From a virus, in the IMG/VR virus record IMGVR_UViG_3300017743_000097, positions 1 to 26,873 of that record: a DNA stretch of 26,873 nucleotides, one strand, 5' to 3'. A program made the position numbers and the translations under genes. The notes below the pieces were generated by a model, which was not told the origin of the DNA, did not search any database, and was given only the letters and a program-made list of their open reading frames with translations. Shown in pieces: positions 9,560 to 17,170 of the stretch (its first letter is position 1; every line of letters starts with the position of its first letter).

Positions 9560-10090
9560 ATGCAAAATGAATCCTATTGTTTAGGATTAGATATTAGTTC
9601 AACTGTTGTAGGTTATTGCGTATCTAGTTCCAAAGAAAAAATACTTGATGCTGGATATATTGATATCCAAAAAGAAAAAACCACCAAGAACAAAGCACAT
9701 AAAGTTGCAGAGTACCTTGATCCACGTTCAATTGATCCGTCTATCATAATTGTAGAAGATACATTAAGTGGTTTTGGTGGAGGACGAACAAGTCAGCAAA
9801 CTATTGTAAAACTCGCAAAGTGTAACGCAGTAATAAGTTATGTAATAGAAGCACTATATGAAGTACCTGTTAATCATGTTAATGTATCAACTTTACGTAA
9901 AGCAGTATTTGGTAAAAGTCGTGAAAAAGGAGTTGATAGTAAAACATTTGTACGTGAACAACTAGAGAAAAAGATTGATTTAACTGAATTTATTGTCTAT
10001 AATAGTAGAAAAAATTATGATAAAAGAAACTACGATATGTTGGACGCAACGGTAGCATCATTATATCACTGGCATACTATTCAAGATTAA
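9560..10090 (+). CDS. RuvC-like Holliday junction resolvase / RNase H-fold nuclease
   Basis: 176 residues. The RNase H-fold acidic residues of RuvC-type resolvases are visible: Asp11 in LGLDISSTVVGY, Glu66 in IIIVEDTLSGF, and Asp159/Asp162 in YDMLDATVASLYHW. Length matches bacterial RuvC (about 170 residues). The expected role is metal-dependent cleavage of four-way junctions or branched DNA during recombination-dependent replication and before packaging; T4 itself uses the unrelated endonuclease VII (gp49) for this. The gene heads a tight operon with primase and the gp47/gp46 nuclease, and its stop shares a base with the primase start. No Shine-Dalgarno is visible. Family assignment is good; the exact substrate is inferred. 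Confidence 0.8.
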   Translation: MQNESYCLGLDISSTVVGYCVSSSKEKILDAGYIDIQKEKTTKNKAHKVAEYLDPRSIDPSIIIVEDTLSGFGGGRTSQQTIVKLAKCNAVISYVIEALYEVPVNHVNVSTLRKAVFGKSREKGVDSKTFVREQLEKKIDLTEFIVYNSRKNYDKRNYDMLDATVASLYHWHTIQD

Positions 10091-11016
10091 TGGGGATTTC
10101 CGAGCAAAAACTATATGCTTTATTACAAAAGGTGTTAGGTGAAGGTAAAATCGTCTCTAAAGACGAAGCAATGTTTGTGTGTCCGTTTTCTCATCATCGT
10201 AAACCAAAGTTGGCAGTTAATCTTACAACACAGCGGTGGCAAAGTTGGATTGATACAAACGCAAAAGGTCGTAGCATCTTTTCGTTATTCAAACGAATGC
10301 AAGTGCCAAGCAATTATTTTGCGGAGTTGTCTAAAATTGTTAAACTACCGAAAAACACTCAACTTGCTGATACCGAAGAGCAATTTGTATCATTGCCTTA
10401 CGAATTTAAAAGATTAACTGAAACACATACTGATTTTTCTTATTCCAAAGCAATGAAGTATTTAAAAAATCGTGGAATAGAATCGTATGACATTGAAAGA
10501 TACGACATAGGATATTGTGACAAAGGAGATTATGCTGGAAGAATTATTGTTCCTTCGTTTGATGCAGACAATAAATTAAATTACTTTCTTGCAAGAGATT
10601 TCACAGGAACTGCATATTTGAAGTACAAAAATCCACCGGTAAGCAAAGATGTTGTAGTTTTTGAGAATCAAATAGACTTTTCAGAACCTCTTATTTTGTG
10701 TGAAGGTGTATTTGATGCAATGGCAATCCGCAGAAATGCCGTTGCATTGCTTGGAAAGAACATTCCTAATAAACTTAAAATGCGTTTGATAGAACATAGT
10801 GTAAAAGAAGTTAGTATTGTATTAGATAACGATGCATATAAAAATGCGTTGTGTATGTCCGAGACGTTGATGAACGACAATATCCGAGTTAGATTAATTA
10901 AAATGGGAAACGAAGATGCGGCGGACTTAGGATTTAAAAAGATTATTCATAAAATTAAAGATGCAAACCTTCTTGATTTTAGTGAATTGATGAAACAAAA
11001 ATTATGCATGAATTAA
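10090..11016 (+). CDS. DnaG-like TOPRIM primase
   Basis: 308 residues; makes RNA primers for lagging-strand synthesis. The N-terminus has a remnant of the DnaG zinc-binding (CHC2) domain: CPFSHHRKPKLAVN at 31-44. The distal Cys pair of the usual domain is absent, with WQSWID in its place. A DnaG-type core follows (YLKNRGIESYDIERYDIGYC, 124-143; GRIIVPSFDADNKLNYFLARD, from 150). The TOPRIM domain has Glu205 in ILCEGVFDA and Asp246-x-Asp248 in IVLDNDAY, the metal-binding residues. It lacks the C-terminal helicase-binding domain of bacterial DnaG, as is common in phage primases. The start codon overlaps the resolvase stop (TAATG) and its end overlaps the gp47 start by 13 bases, so translation is probably coupled. 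Confidence 0.82.
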   Translation: MGISEQKLYALLQKVLGEGKIVSKDEAMFVCPFSHHRKPKLAVNLTTQRWQSWIDTNAKGRSIFSLFKRMQVPSNYFAELSKIVKLPKNTQLADTEEQFVSLPYEFKRLTETHTDFSYSKAMKYLKNRGIESYDIERYDIGYCDKGDYAGRIIVPSFDADNKLNYFLARDFTGTAYLKYKNPPVSKDVVVFENQIDFSEPLILCEGVFDAMAIRRNAVALLGKNIPNKLKMRLIEHSVKEVSIVLDNDAYKNALCMSETLMNDNIRVRLIKMGNEDAADLGFKKIIHKIKDANLLDFSELMKQKLCMN

Positions 11017-11708
11017 AGACCAAGATTAAAAATGTTGAAAAAGTTTATCACCTTGCAGACATTCATATACGAAATGTAAAAAGACACACCGAGTATTCAT
11101 TGGTATTTGAAAACTTTTACGAACAAGTTAAAAATGATAATTACGAAAATGCGGTAATTTTTATTGGTGGTGATGTTGCTCATGCCAAAACAGAAATGAG
11201 TCCTGAACTTATCAAGCAGATTTCTTCTTTTTTTCGTGAGTGTGCCAAACTACATCCAACGGTTGTAATAGCAGGTAATCATGATTGTAATTTAAATAAT
11301 CCTGATCGTCTTGATGTATTATCTCCCATTATGGATATGATGGATGATGATAATCTTTTTTATCTTAAAAACAGTGGTTTATATAAAATAGGTGATGTTG
11401 CATTTGGTGTGTTTAGTATATTAGATGATCCAGAGAATTATATTTCAGGTTTAGATATAAATGACCCAAGCATTAAAACTAAAATTGCAGTTTATCATGG
11501 TGCAGTAAAACGTAGTATGACAGACATTGGGTATGTTGTTATGGGTGGTGACATTGAACTTCCTATGTTCAACGGATACGATATAGTGATGCTAGGTGAT
11601 ATTCACAAGTATCAAGTATTACAAGAGTATCAAACTGAGCATAGATTTGTTCCTGAAAGCAAAATAGATTCATATAAACTAGATGGATGGGATGTTTGCG
11701 ATGACTAA
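11004..11708 (+). CDS. 47: gp47-like (SbcD/Mre11) recombination nuclease, N-terminal catalytic part only
   Basis: 234 residues; T4 gp47 has about 340. All metallophosphoesterase motifs are present: DIH (Asp19, His21), GGDVAH (Asp57), GNHD (Asn92, His93), YHG (His165) and MLGDIHK (Asp199, His201). The family forms a two-metal nuclease that, with the Rad50-like gp46 ATPase, processes DNA ends for recombination. The protein stops shortly after the last metal motif (DGWDVCDD), before the conserved segment that normally follows (a YSGS/IQQNHGE type motif). That segment occurs instead at the N-terminus of the protein encoded from 12605. The gene is therefore split, with a glycosyltransferase-like gene between the halves. 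The catalytic residues are intact, so the product could still work if the two parts associate. Confidence 0.85.
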   Translation: MHELKTKIKNVEKVYHLADIHIRNVKRHTEYSLVFENFYEQVKNDNYENAVIFIGGDVAHAKTEMSPELIKQISSFFRECAKLHPTVVIAGNHDCNLNNPDRLDVLSPIMDMMDDDNLFYLKNSGLYKIGDVAFGVFSILDDPENYISGLDINDPSIKTKIAVYHGAVKRSMTDIGYVVMGGDIELPMFNGYDIVMLGDIHKYQVLQEYQTEHRFVPESKIDSYKLDGWDVCDD

Positions 11709-12615
11709 ATTTTTAGTAAAGTGCAGAAACATTGAGATTGGTGATATATTGTTTGCAAGTAGTATTGCAAAAAAACTAAAACACGAACACAAAGATTGTA
11801 CCGTAGATTTTGATTTAAATTATTTGCAACCATTGGAACTTCTGCAAAATAATCCATATATTGATAATGCATATTACAAAGAAAATACAGAAACATACGA
11901 TAAAATTATTAATGTTACAGAAACCCCTCATACATTGGACCCATATAAATCAGCAGTATCTCAGTTTCAACAAATGGCAAATATTAAAAGTTCAGACGAT
12001 ACCTTTGAAATTTTTACCAACAAAGTTTCAGACTATGCACTTGGTCGTAGTATGACTGAACTCGTTGAAATTGGTGAATGGAATTCATCTTTCATAAAAG
12101 TGTGTTATGTCATGGATTGGGAACGAAAAAGTTTTCTTTATACAGAAGACGAATATGAAAAGGCGGAAGATGAAAACTACGGAAATAATTCTCGTAATAC
12201 GCACGACATATTAAAAGCGATGTATGATCCTGAAATCATGTTGTTTGCAATTGGAATAGATTCAAAAGTTTCAAAAGCATTTCCTAGTATAAATTCTACC
12301 AGTAAGTTTTCGTTTACTGCTAGTTTGATGAAAAATTCACATTACGTCGTTGGTCCTGAAGGATGTTTGACTAATATGTCATCTGCACTTGGTGTACCAA
12401 CTATAATTACCACCGATTATATTCACAAAACATATGGACCCAAAGGAATCACCTGGCAAAACAATGGACGTGATTTAAACAACCTTGAAACAAGAACACC
12501 TTTTTTAGGACCACTTAATTATTTTCCAAATGGAAATCATATTCATTTAAGTCCTTATTTAACAGATTTTGAGGTAGGTGATAGTATTTTAAAGATTGTA
12601 AAGAATGGAAGATAA
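11701..12615 (+). CDS. GT9/heptosyltransferase-like glycosyltransferase inserted in the gp47 gene
   Basis: 304 residues from the ATG at 11701 (MTKFLVKCRNIEIGDILFAS); an in-frame ATG at 11683 would add six residues and overlap gp47 more deeply, so I prefer 11701. The N-terminal GD-I-L-F-A-S segment followed by a helix resembles the GT-B fold of heptosyltransferases. The segment GPEGCLTNMSSALGVPT (218-234) matches the nucleotide-sugar-side motif of GT9 enzymes (G-x-E-G/S-x-x-x-H/N-x-x-x-x-L-G-V-P-T). It could transfer sugars to phage DNA, virion proteins or host glycans; nothing here decides the substrate. It overlaps the 3' end of the truncated gp47 by 8 bases and the start of the next gene by 11. 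I see no homing-endonuclease or intein motif. Assignment moderate. Confidence 0.55.
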   Translation: MTKFLVKCRNIEIGDILFASSIAKKLKHEHKDCTVDFDLNYLQPLELLQNNPYIDNAYYKENTETYDKIINVTETPHTLDPYKSAVSQFQQMANIKSSDDTFEIFTNKVSDYALGRSMTELVEIGEWNSSFIKVCYVMDWERKSFLYTEDEYEKAEDENYGNNSRNTHDILKAMYDPEIMLFAIGIDSKVSKAFPSINSTSKFSFTASLMKNSHYVVGPEGCLTNMSSALGVPTIITTDYIHKTYGPKGITWQNNGRDLNNLETRTPFLGPLNYFPNGNHIHLSPYLTDFEVGDSILKIVKNGR

Positions 12616-15205
12616 AGAAAAATATGTAAAAATAAAACGACACAACTCAAATAAACCTGTGGTCGTTTATTCAGGAAGCATGATTCAACAAAATCATGGT
12701 GAAAAGCCGTTTGGTCATGGATATGTGCTATGGGACTTGAAAAACAATGATCATGTACATCATCAAGTTCATAATGATTATGGCTATTATACGATAGAAG
12801 TTCGTGACGGAAAATGCGTAAGTGATCTCAGCAAGTTACCAAACAAAGCACGACTTCGTGTTAAAGTGTACAATACAACTGCAACTGAAACAAAAGAAAT
12901 AATTGCGGACATCCGAAAACGAACAAGTATAAGTGATTTAAATGTAACTAGGTGCGACGCGATATCAGAAGCAAAAAAGTTTGATAGAGATAATAAATTT
13001 GATTTTGGTGACATATCATTGGTTCAAGTTCAAAATGATTTGATTGAAGATTACCTGCGTAGAAACTTTGTGGTGGACGATGATCAAATACAAACTGCAC
13101 TTGATATCAACAAAGAAACAAATGAAAAGTTAGTAGTAAAAGAAGTTCTTAAAAATTGCATATGGAAACCGAAAAAATTTGAATTCGGAAATATGTTTAG
13201 TTACGGAGACGGAAATGTAGTAAATTTTTCTAACATGAAAAGTGTTATGGGATTGTTTGCTTCCAATGCAAGTGGTAAAAGTAGTGTCATGAGTGCATTA
13301 AGTTTTTGTTTGTTTGACAAATGTGATCGTGCATTTAAAGCAGCTCATGTACTAAACACACAAACAGAATCATTTTATTGTAAATTAAATTTTGAAATTT
13401 CCGGAATAAATTATCACATTGATAGAACCGCAACAACAAAAAAGAATGGAGATGTTACTGTCGTTGTAGACTTTTGGAAAACAAACGAAAACGGAGAAAC
13501 AGTATCACTAAACGGAGAACAACGAGCAGGTACAAATGCCATCATAAGAGACCACGTTGGATCATATGAAGATTTTGTTCTTACTACATTAAGTTTACAA
13601 AACAACAATGCTATCTTTATAGATAAAAGTCAAAGTGAACGAAAAGACTTACTTGCTCAGTTTATGGGAATTGATACATTTGACCAACTTCATACGACTG
13701 CATCAGAAGACATTAAAGAAATCAATGCTTTACTTAAAAGATTTAATCGTGAAGATTTTGACGAAACTCTTGCTGAAGTAAACGAAAAGTTAAATAAAGT
13801 TAATGAGCAATATGAAATTCAAGATAGCAAAACAAATGTTGCATTACTTGAGCAGAAAAAATTAAATAAAAAGCTTGCGGATAAAAATGCAAAGTTTAAA
13901 AATTGCTCATTTGATGAAGACTCCGTTGATATTGATAAATTGGAATTTGAAAAAAAGAATTTAAATGAAAGACTAGAAGTTGCTAATGACAACAGAGAAA
14001 GTGAATCTCTCAGAAAAAAAGAACTTGTCAATAAGAAATCACAACAAGCAACTGAACTCTTAAAATTAAGTGACGTTGAAGAAAACTACATCGATGCTTT
14101 AAAAATAAAAGAAAATATTACTTCAGTTGAAAAAGATTTAGCAGTATTAAGAACTTCTGTAAACGCAAAGTTAGATAAACTAAAACACTACGATAGTCAC
14201 GAATATGATCCTAAATGTAAATTTTGTGTTACTAATTCTAAAAACTTAATTGAAAGTGCTGAACAAACAAAAGACGAGTTAGATAAAGATAAAGCAGCGG
14301 CAGATCAACTAGTCACGCAAAAAAATAAGTTATCTGAAAAACTTAATGAATACAAAGACATTGAACTGCAATATCAAAGACTAGGTGAGTTGAAAAATGA
14401 AAATACTCAAATTAATTACGAAATCAGTGAAGCAGATTCTAGAGTCCTTGCACTTGGTAGTATGATAGAGTCTCTTGAAAAAGATATTGTTATCAACGGA
14501 AACAACATAAAAGCATATTATGAGTGTAAAGATATTATAGAATTCAATAAAAAACTTCAATTAGAAGTTGATGAAATTAAAACTAAATTGATTAAGGTAA
14601 ATGAAGTTGCAAATTTAGAAAACGAAAACCTGCAAACATTATTTGGAGAAGTAAAAATTGCTGAAAAGGAACACGAAGATGTAGTTGCATCAATCGAAGA
14701 AGCAAAAGGATATGAACGAAAAAAACGAGGATACGAGTTGTATCTTGATGCAGTCAAACGTGATGGTATTTCATATGAACTCATTTCTAAAACAATTCCA
14801 AGCATTGAAAGTGAAGTCAATAATATTCTTTCTCAGATTGTTGATTTTGGTATGCAACTTGAAATGGACGGAAAACACATCTATTCAAAGATTACATATG
14901 AAGACCGTCATTGGCCACTTGAAATGTGTAGTGGAATGGAACGTTTCATTAGCAGTATCGCAATGCGAGTAGCACTTATCAACGTAAGTAGTCTACCACG
15001 TTCTAATTTCCTCGTTATTGACGAAGGGTGGGGTTCGTTAGACGGAGACAACATAAGTAGTGTATTTAATCTGTTTACCTATCTAAAGGGGCAGTTTGAG
15101 TTCATAATGGTTATAAGTCATTTGGACGTAATGAGAGATATGGTAGATGAGATTATTGAAATTCAAAAAGAAGGTTCTTTTAGTAAGATAAAATACGAAG
15201 CATAA
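12605..15205 (+). CDS. 46: gp47 C-terminal segment fused to gp46 (SbcC/Rad50-like ATPase)
   Basis: 866 residues. Residues ~1-180 carry the segment that normally ends gp47/SbcD: VVYSGSMIQQNHGEKPFGHG (20-38), a capping-type domain, and an acidic stretch near QNDLIEDYLRRNF. From ~186 the Rad50/gp46 fold begins (WKPKKFEFGNMFSYG), with Walker A FASNASGKSS (218-227), Q-loop LQNN (331-334), long coiled coils, a zinc-hook CKFC (Cys538, Cys541), signature MCSGMER (774-780), Walker B FLVIDEGWGSLD (802-813) and H-loop His839. The role is ATP-driven control of end-processing nuclease activity in recombination-dependent replication. T4 gp46 is about 560 residues, so this is longer both by the fused region and by longer coils. 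A stop codon lies two codons upstream in frame, so ATG 12605 is fixed. The gp46 part is certain; the fusion call rests on motifs. Confidence 0.88.
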   Translation: MEDKEKYVKIKRHNSNKPVVVYSGSMIQQNHGEKPFGHGYVLWDLKNNDHVHHQVHNDYGYYTIEVRDGKCVSDLSKLPNKARLRVKVYNTTATETKEIIADIRKRTSISDLNVTRCDAISEAKKFDRDNKFDFGDISLVQVQNDLIEDYLRRNFVVDDDQIQTALDINKETNEKLVVKEVLKNCIWKPKKFEFGNMFSYGDGNVVNFSNMKSVMGLFASNASGKSSVMSALSFCLFDKCDRAFKAAHVLNTQTESFYCKLNFEISGINYHIDRTATTKKNGDVTVVVDFWKTNENGETVSLNGEQRAGTNAIIRDHVGSYEDFVLTTLSLQNNNAIFIDKSQSERKDLLAQFMGIDTFDQLHTTASEDIKEINALLKRFNREDFDETLAEVNEKLNKVNEQYEIQDSKTNVALLEQKKLNKKLADKNAKFKNCSFDEDSVDIDKLEFEKKNLNERLEVANDNRESESLRKKELVNKKSQQATELLKLSDVEENYIDALKIKENITSVEKDLAVLRTSVNAKLDKLKHYDSHEYDPKCKFCVTNSKNLIESAEQTKDELDKDKAAADQLVTQKNKLSEKLNEYKDIELQYQRLGELKNENTQINYEISEADSRVLALGSMIESLEKDIVINGNNIKAYYECKDIIEFNKKLQLEVDEIKTKLIKVNEVANLENENLQTLFGEVKIAEKEHEDVVASIEEAKGYERKKRGYELYLDAVKRDGISYELISKTIPSIESEVNNILSQIVDFGMQLEMDGKHIYSKITYEDRHWPLEMCSGMERFISSIAMRVALINVSSLPRSNFLVIDEGWGSLDGDNISSVFNLFTYLKGQFEFIMVISHLDVMRDMVDEIIEIQKEGSFSKIKYEA

Positions 15206-15219
15206 AACATATTTAGATA

Positions 15220-15228
15220 TATATTTAT
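15220..15228 (+). promoter_or_regulatory. Candidate late promoter element TATATTTAT
   Basis: TATATTTAT lies 20 bases before the ATG at 15249, in the 43-base gap that separates the recombination operon from the kinase-led group. No clear Shine-Dalgarno lies between the element and the start codon. Confidence 0.5.
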
Positions 15229-15248
15229 TATGTACCTGAAGTGTATTT

Positions 15249-16292
15249 ATGGAAAATTCCGAAGAAAATCAAGAAGTTCAAGAAACCCTTATAAAAGCAG
15301 GATTGCGTAAAGGATACTTTACACTTGTAGAAGGTGTATATGATCCTGGTATTTTGAAAGCAGTATTTCTTGCAGGAGGTCCTGGTGCAGGTAAATCAGC
15401 AGTTGTAGATACGGTTTTTAATACGACACCTGAAGTAAAGTCATTGACATCAACTGGATTAAAAATTGTAAATAGTGATAGTTCATTTGAATACCTTCTA
15501 AAAAAAGCAGGACATAGTTTAGATTTAGGTTCTTTAGAAGATGAAGTTTTTAAGAAAATAACAAGTGATGATCCGAATTCAATTCGGTCACGTGCCAAAA
15601 ACATTATGCTTAAACAATACGAGAATTACAAGCATGGTAGATTGGGTGTAATTATTGATGGAACGGGTGATGATTATTCTAAAATATCAAAACAAAAAAA
15701 AGAGTTGGAAAAACTAGGTTATGATTGTTATATGGTATTCGTTAATACAACACTTGAAGTTGCACAACAAAGAAATGCGTTTCGTGCAAGAAAACTTCCA
15801 CGTAAAATTGTAGATACAATATGGAAAGATGTTCAAAAGAATATGGGAAAATTTCAAAGTTCATTCAAGCAGAATTTCACGATCATTGATAACTCAGAAG
15901 ATTTAAGAAGCAAAACAAAACCAGGTAAACTTAATCTTGCTCCTTTTATATTAAAAGCAACTGCACGGTTTGTCGGAAAACCAATTAAAAATCCTATTGG
16001 TAAACAATGGATTACATTAATGATGAAGCATGATAAAATGAGTAAGAGTGGTGATAAACGAAATCGTATGAACGAAGAACTTGATATGGTATCTATGGAG
16101 AATGTAGTTTTACCGATGGATTTAGAAAGACACTTAAGTCGTAGTATTCATGTAATAACAAAATTTAAACTAAATGAAAAAAGAAATCTTGCAGTTTTAT
16201 CAAGATTGGTTGAAAGTCTTAATCTAAACAGAAACCAGTTAATAAAATATTTTCATCATATAAAAACTTTGAAATTTAAAGGAGAAAAGTAA
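15249..16292 (+). CDS. Zeta-toxin-like P-loop kinase with C-terminal extension
   Basis: 347 residues. The N-terminal half is a P-loop kinase: Walker A GGPGAGKS (43-50), a catalytic-type Asp77 in VNSDSSFEYLLKKAG, VIIDGTGDD (134-142) for the second strand, and an Arg-rich lid (RNAFRARKLPRK, 175-186). This order matches the zeta-toxin/UDP-N-acetylglucosamine kinase and polynucleotide-kinase group. Residues ~215-347 are a basic extension that I do not recognise (NPIGKQWITLMMKHDKMSKS). It could phosphorylate a sugar nucleotide, a small molecule or a nucleic-acid 5' end; a ligase-like enzyme encoded two genes on makes end repair possible, but this is inference. The stop overlaps the next start by one base (TAATG), so the genes are coupled. 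No antitoxin-like partner is evident. Confidence 0.7.
   Translation: MENSEENQEVQETLIKAGLRKGYFTLVEGVYDPGILKAVFLAGGPGAGKSAVVDTVFNTTPEVKSLTSTGLKIVNSDSSFEYLLKKAGHSLDLGSLEDEVFKKITSDDPNSIRSRAKNIMLKQYENYKHGRLGVIIDGTGDDYSKISKQKKELEKLGYDCYMVFVNTTLEVAQQRNAFRARKLPRKIVDTIWKDVQKNMGKFQSSFKQNFTIIDNSEDLRSKTKPGKLNLAPFILKATARFVGKPIKNPIGKQWITLMMKHDKMSKSGDKRNRMNEELDMVSMENVVLPMDLERHLSRSIHVITKFKLNEKRNLAVLSRLVESLNLNRNQLIKYFHHIKTLKFKGEK
16278..16284 (+). promoter_or_regulatory. Ribosome binding site
   Basis: AAAGGAG lies 7 bases before the ATG at 16292, inside the end of the kinase gene. It supports this start. Confidence 0.7.
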
Positions 16293-16642
16293 TGTTTGAT
16301 GAAATCATAGATCAATTAATTGCAGAAGATAAACTAGGTGAAGCATGGCATCTTGAAATGGCTCCCAATCATGCTCGTTATAGTTATTCATCTTCTAAAT
16401 TTGGAAATGAGACTTGGGCTAAAAATATGGCAAACAAACTTGTGCAAAAGGAAAAAGACGATTTTAAGTTTATAGGAATATTCAGTGAAGGTGAAACAAG
16501 TGAAGGTCCTGTTGTTGATGGATACGTATTTCATTGCACTCAAGAGTATTTAAATAAAGCACCACATATGCATCGTGATAAAAGAAAGGCCTGCAAACGA
16601 CATCTTAAAACAGGCAAAGCAGAAGAATATCTTGAGGATTAA
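16292..16642 (+). CDS. Small protein of unknown function (116 aa)
   Basis: I do not recognise it. 116 residues, slightly basic, no signal peptide or membrane segment. N-terminal helix (FDEIIDQLIAEDKLGEAWHL) followed by Asn/His/Tyr-rich sequence and a Lys/Arg/His-rich C-terminus (HMHRDKRKACKRHLKTGKAE). The segment GPVVDGYVFHCTQEYLNKAP suggests a compact mixed alpha/beta domain. Three His and a Cys near the C-terminus could bind a metal, but no standard motif is formed. A good ribosome binding site and coupling to the kinase gene support that it is real. Confidence 0.7.
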   Translation: MFDEIIDQLIAEDKLGEAWHLEMAPNHARYSYSSSKFGNETWAKNMANKLVQKEKDDFKFIGIFSEGETSEGPVVDGYVFHCTQEYLNKAPHMHRDKRKACKRHLKTGKAEEYLED

Positions 16643-16645
16643 ATT

Positions 16646-17170
16646 ATGAGCATCAAAGAATATAAACGATACAAAGATGATCCATTTTGGATGAAGTCAA
16701 AATACGATGGAGTGTCGGGTGAACAAAGATTACCTGTTCAACGTAGATTGCGTAAAGGTGAAGTAAAATTTAAGAAGGGTGATGAAATACTTTATTATCC
16801 AAAAGGAAAAGTAATACTAGTAGGAAAAAAGGCAGAGCAAGCATATCGTGACTTTCAAGCAGCTGCATCTGATGAAGATTTTTATATGTCTCAATATGAG
16901 GAATCAAAAATGGAAAAAACAAATGAAATAAAACTAACAAGTCCTGAATACAAAAAAGCACTTGATTTTATGTCTGGATTGCATTCAAGTATTTTAAAAG
17001 CAAAAGACAAAGTAATCAAGTTTCTTGAAAGAAAAGGATTTGATGAGATGGCAGACGAACTTGCGTCTATGTCAAAGGGTCAATTCAATAGATTTGTCTC
17101 TAGCAAAGTACACGAACAAAAACTCAGAAAACACATCCGTACACTTTTGTCAGAGTTGCTTAAAAAGTAA
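16646..17170 (+). CDS. Unknown basic protein with C-terminal amphipathic helix (174 aa)
   Basis: Not recognised with confidence. The N-terminal ~75 residues are basic; the stretch from FKKGDEILYYPKGKVILVG to QAYRDFQAAASDEDFY has the rhythm of small zinc-ribbon domains seen in marine phage proteins, but here no cysteine is present in the protein, so any such fold would be metal-free. The second half is helical and ends with KLRKHIRTLLSELLKK, an amphipathic helix similar in style to segments elsewhere in the window (26788 and the middle of the 17171 product). It starts 3 bases after the previous stop and abuts the next start, so it is one member of a translationally compact operon. Function unknown. 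Confidence 0.72.
   Translation: MSIKEYKRYKDDPFWMKSKYDGVSGEQRLPVQRRLRKGEVKFKKGDEILYYPKGKVILVGKKAEQAYRDFQAAASDEDFYMSQYEESKMEKTNEIKLTSPEYKKALDFMSGLHSSILKAKDKVIKFLERKGFDEMADELASMSKGQFNRFVSSKVHEQKLRKHIRTLLSELLKK

Noticed and set aside
9545-9564. Inverted repeat GCATAA...TTATGC around the resolvase start as an operator
   Set aside because: Only six bases per arm in AT-rich DNA; likely chance.
11690-11710. Simple sequencing frameshift at the end of the gp47 part
   Set aside because: The missing segment is ~0.9 kb away behind an intact, coding-like gene, so a one- or two-base error cannot restore gp47.
11683-12630. Intein or homing endonuclease as the cause of the gp47 split
   Set aside because: The three frames differ, each part has its own start and stop with overlaps, and no intein splice residues or endonuclease motifs are visible.
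15249-16642. Zeta toxin-antitoxin pair
   Set aside because: The kinase is zeta-like, but the neighbouring 116-residue protein does not resemble an epsilon antitoxin and follows rather than precedes it.
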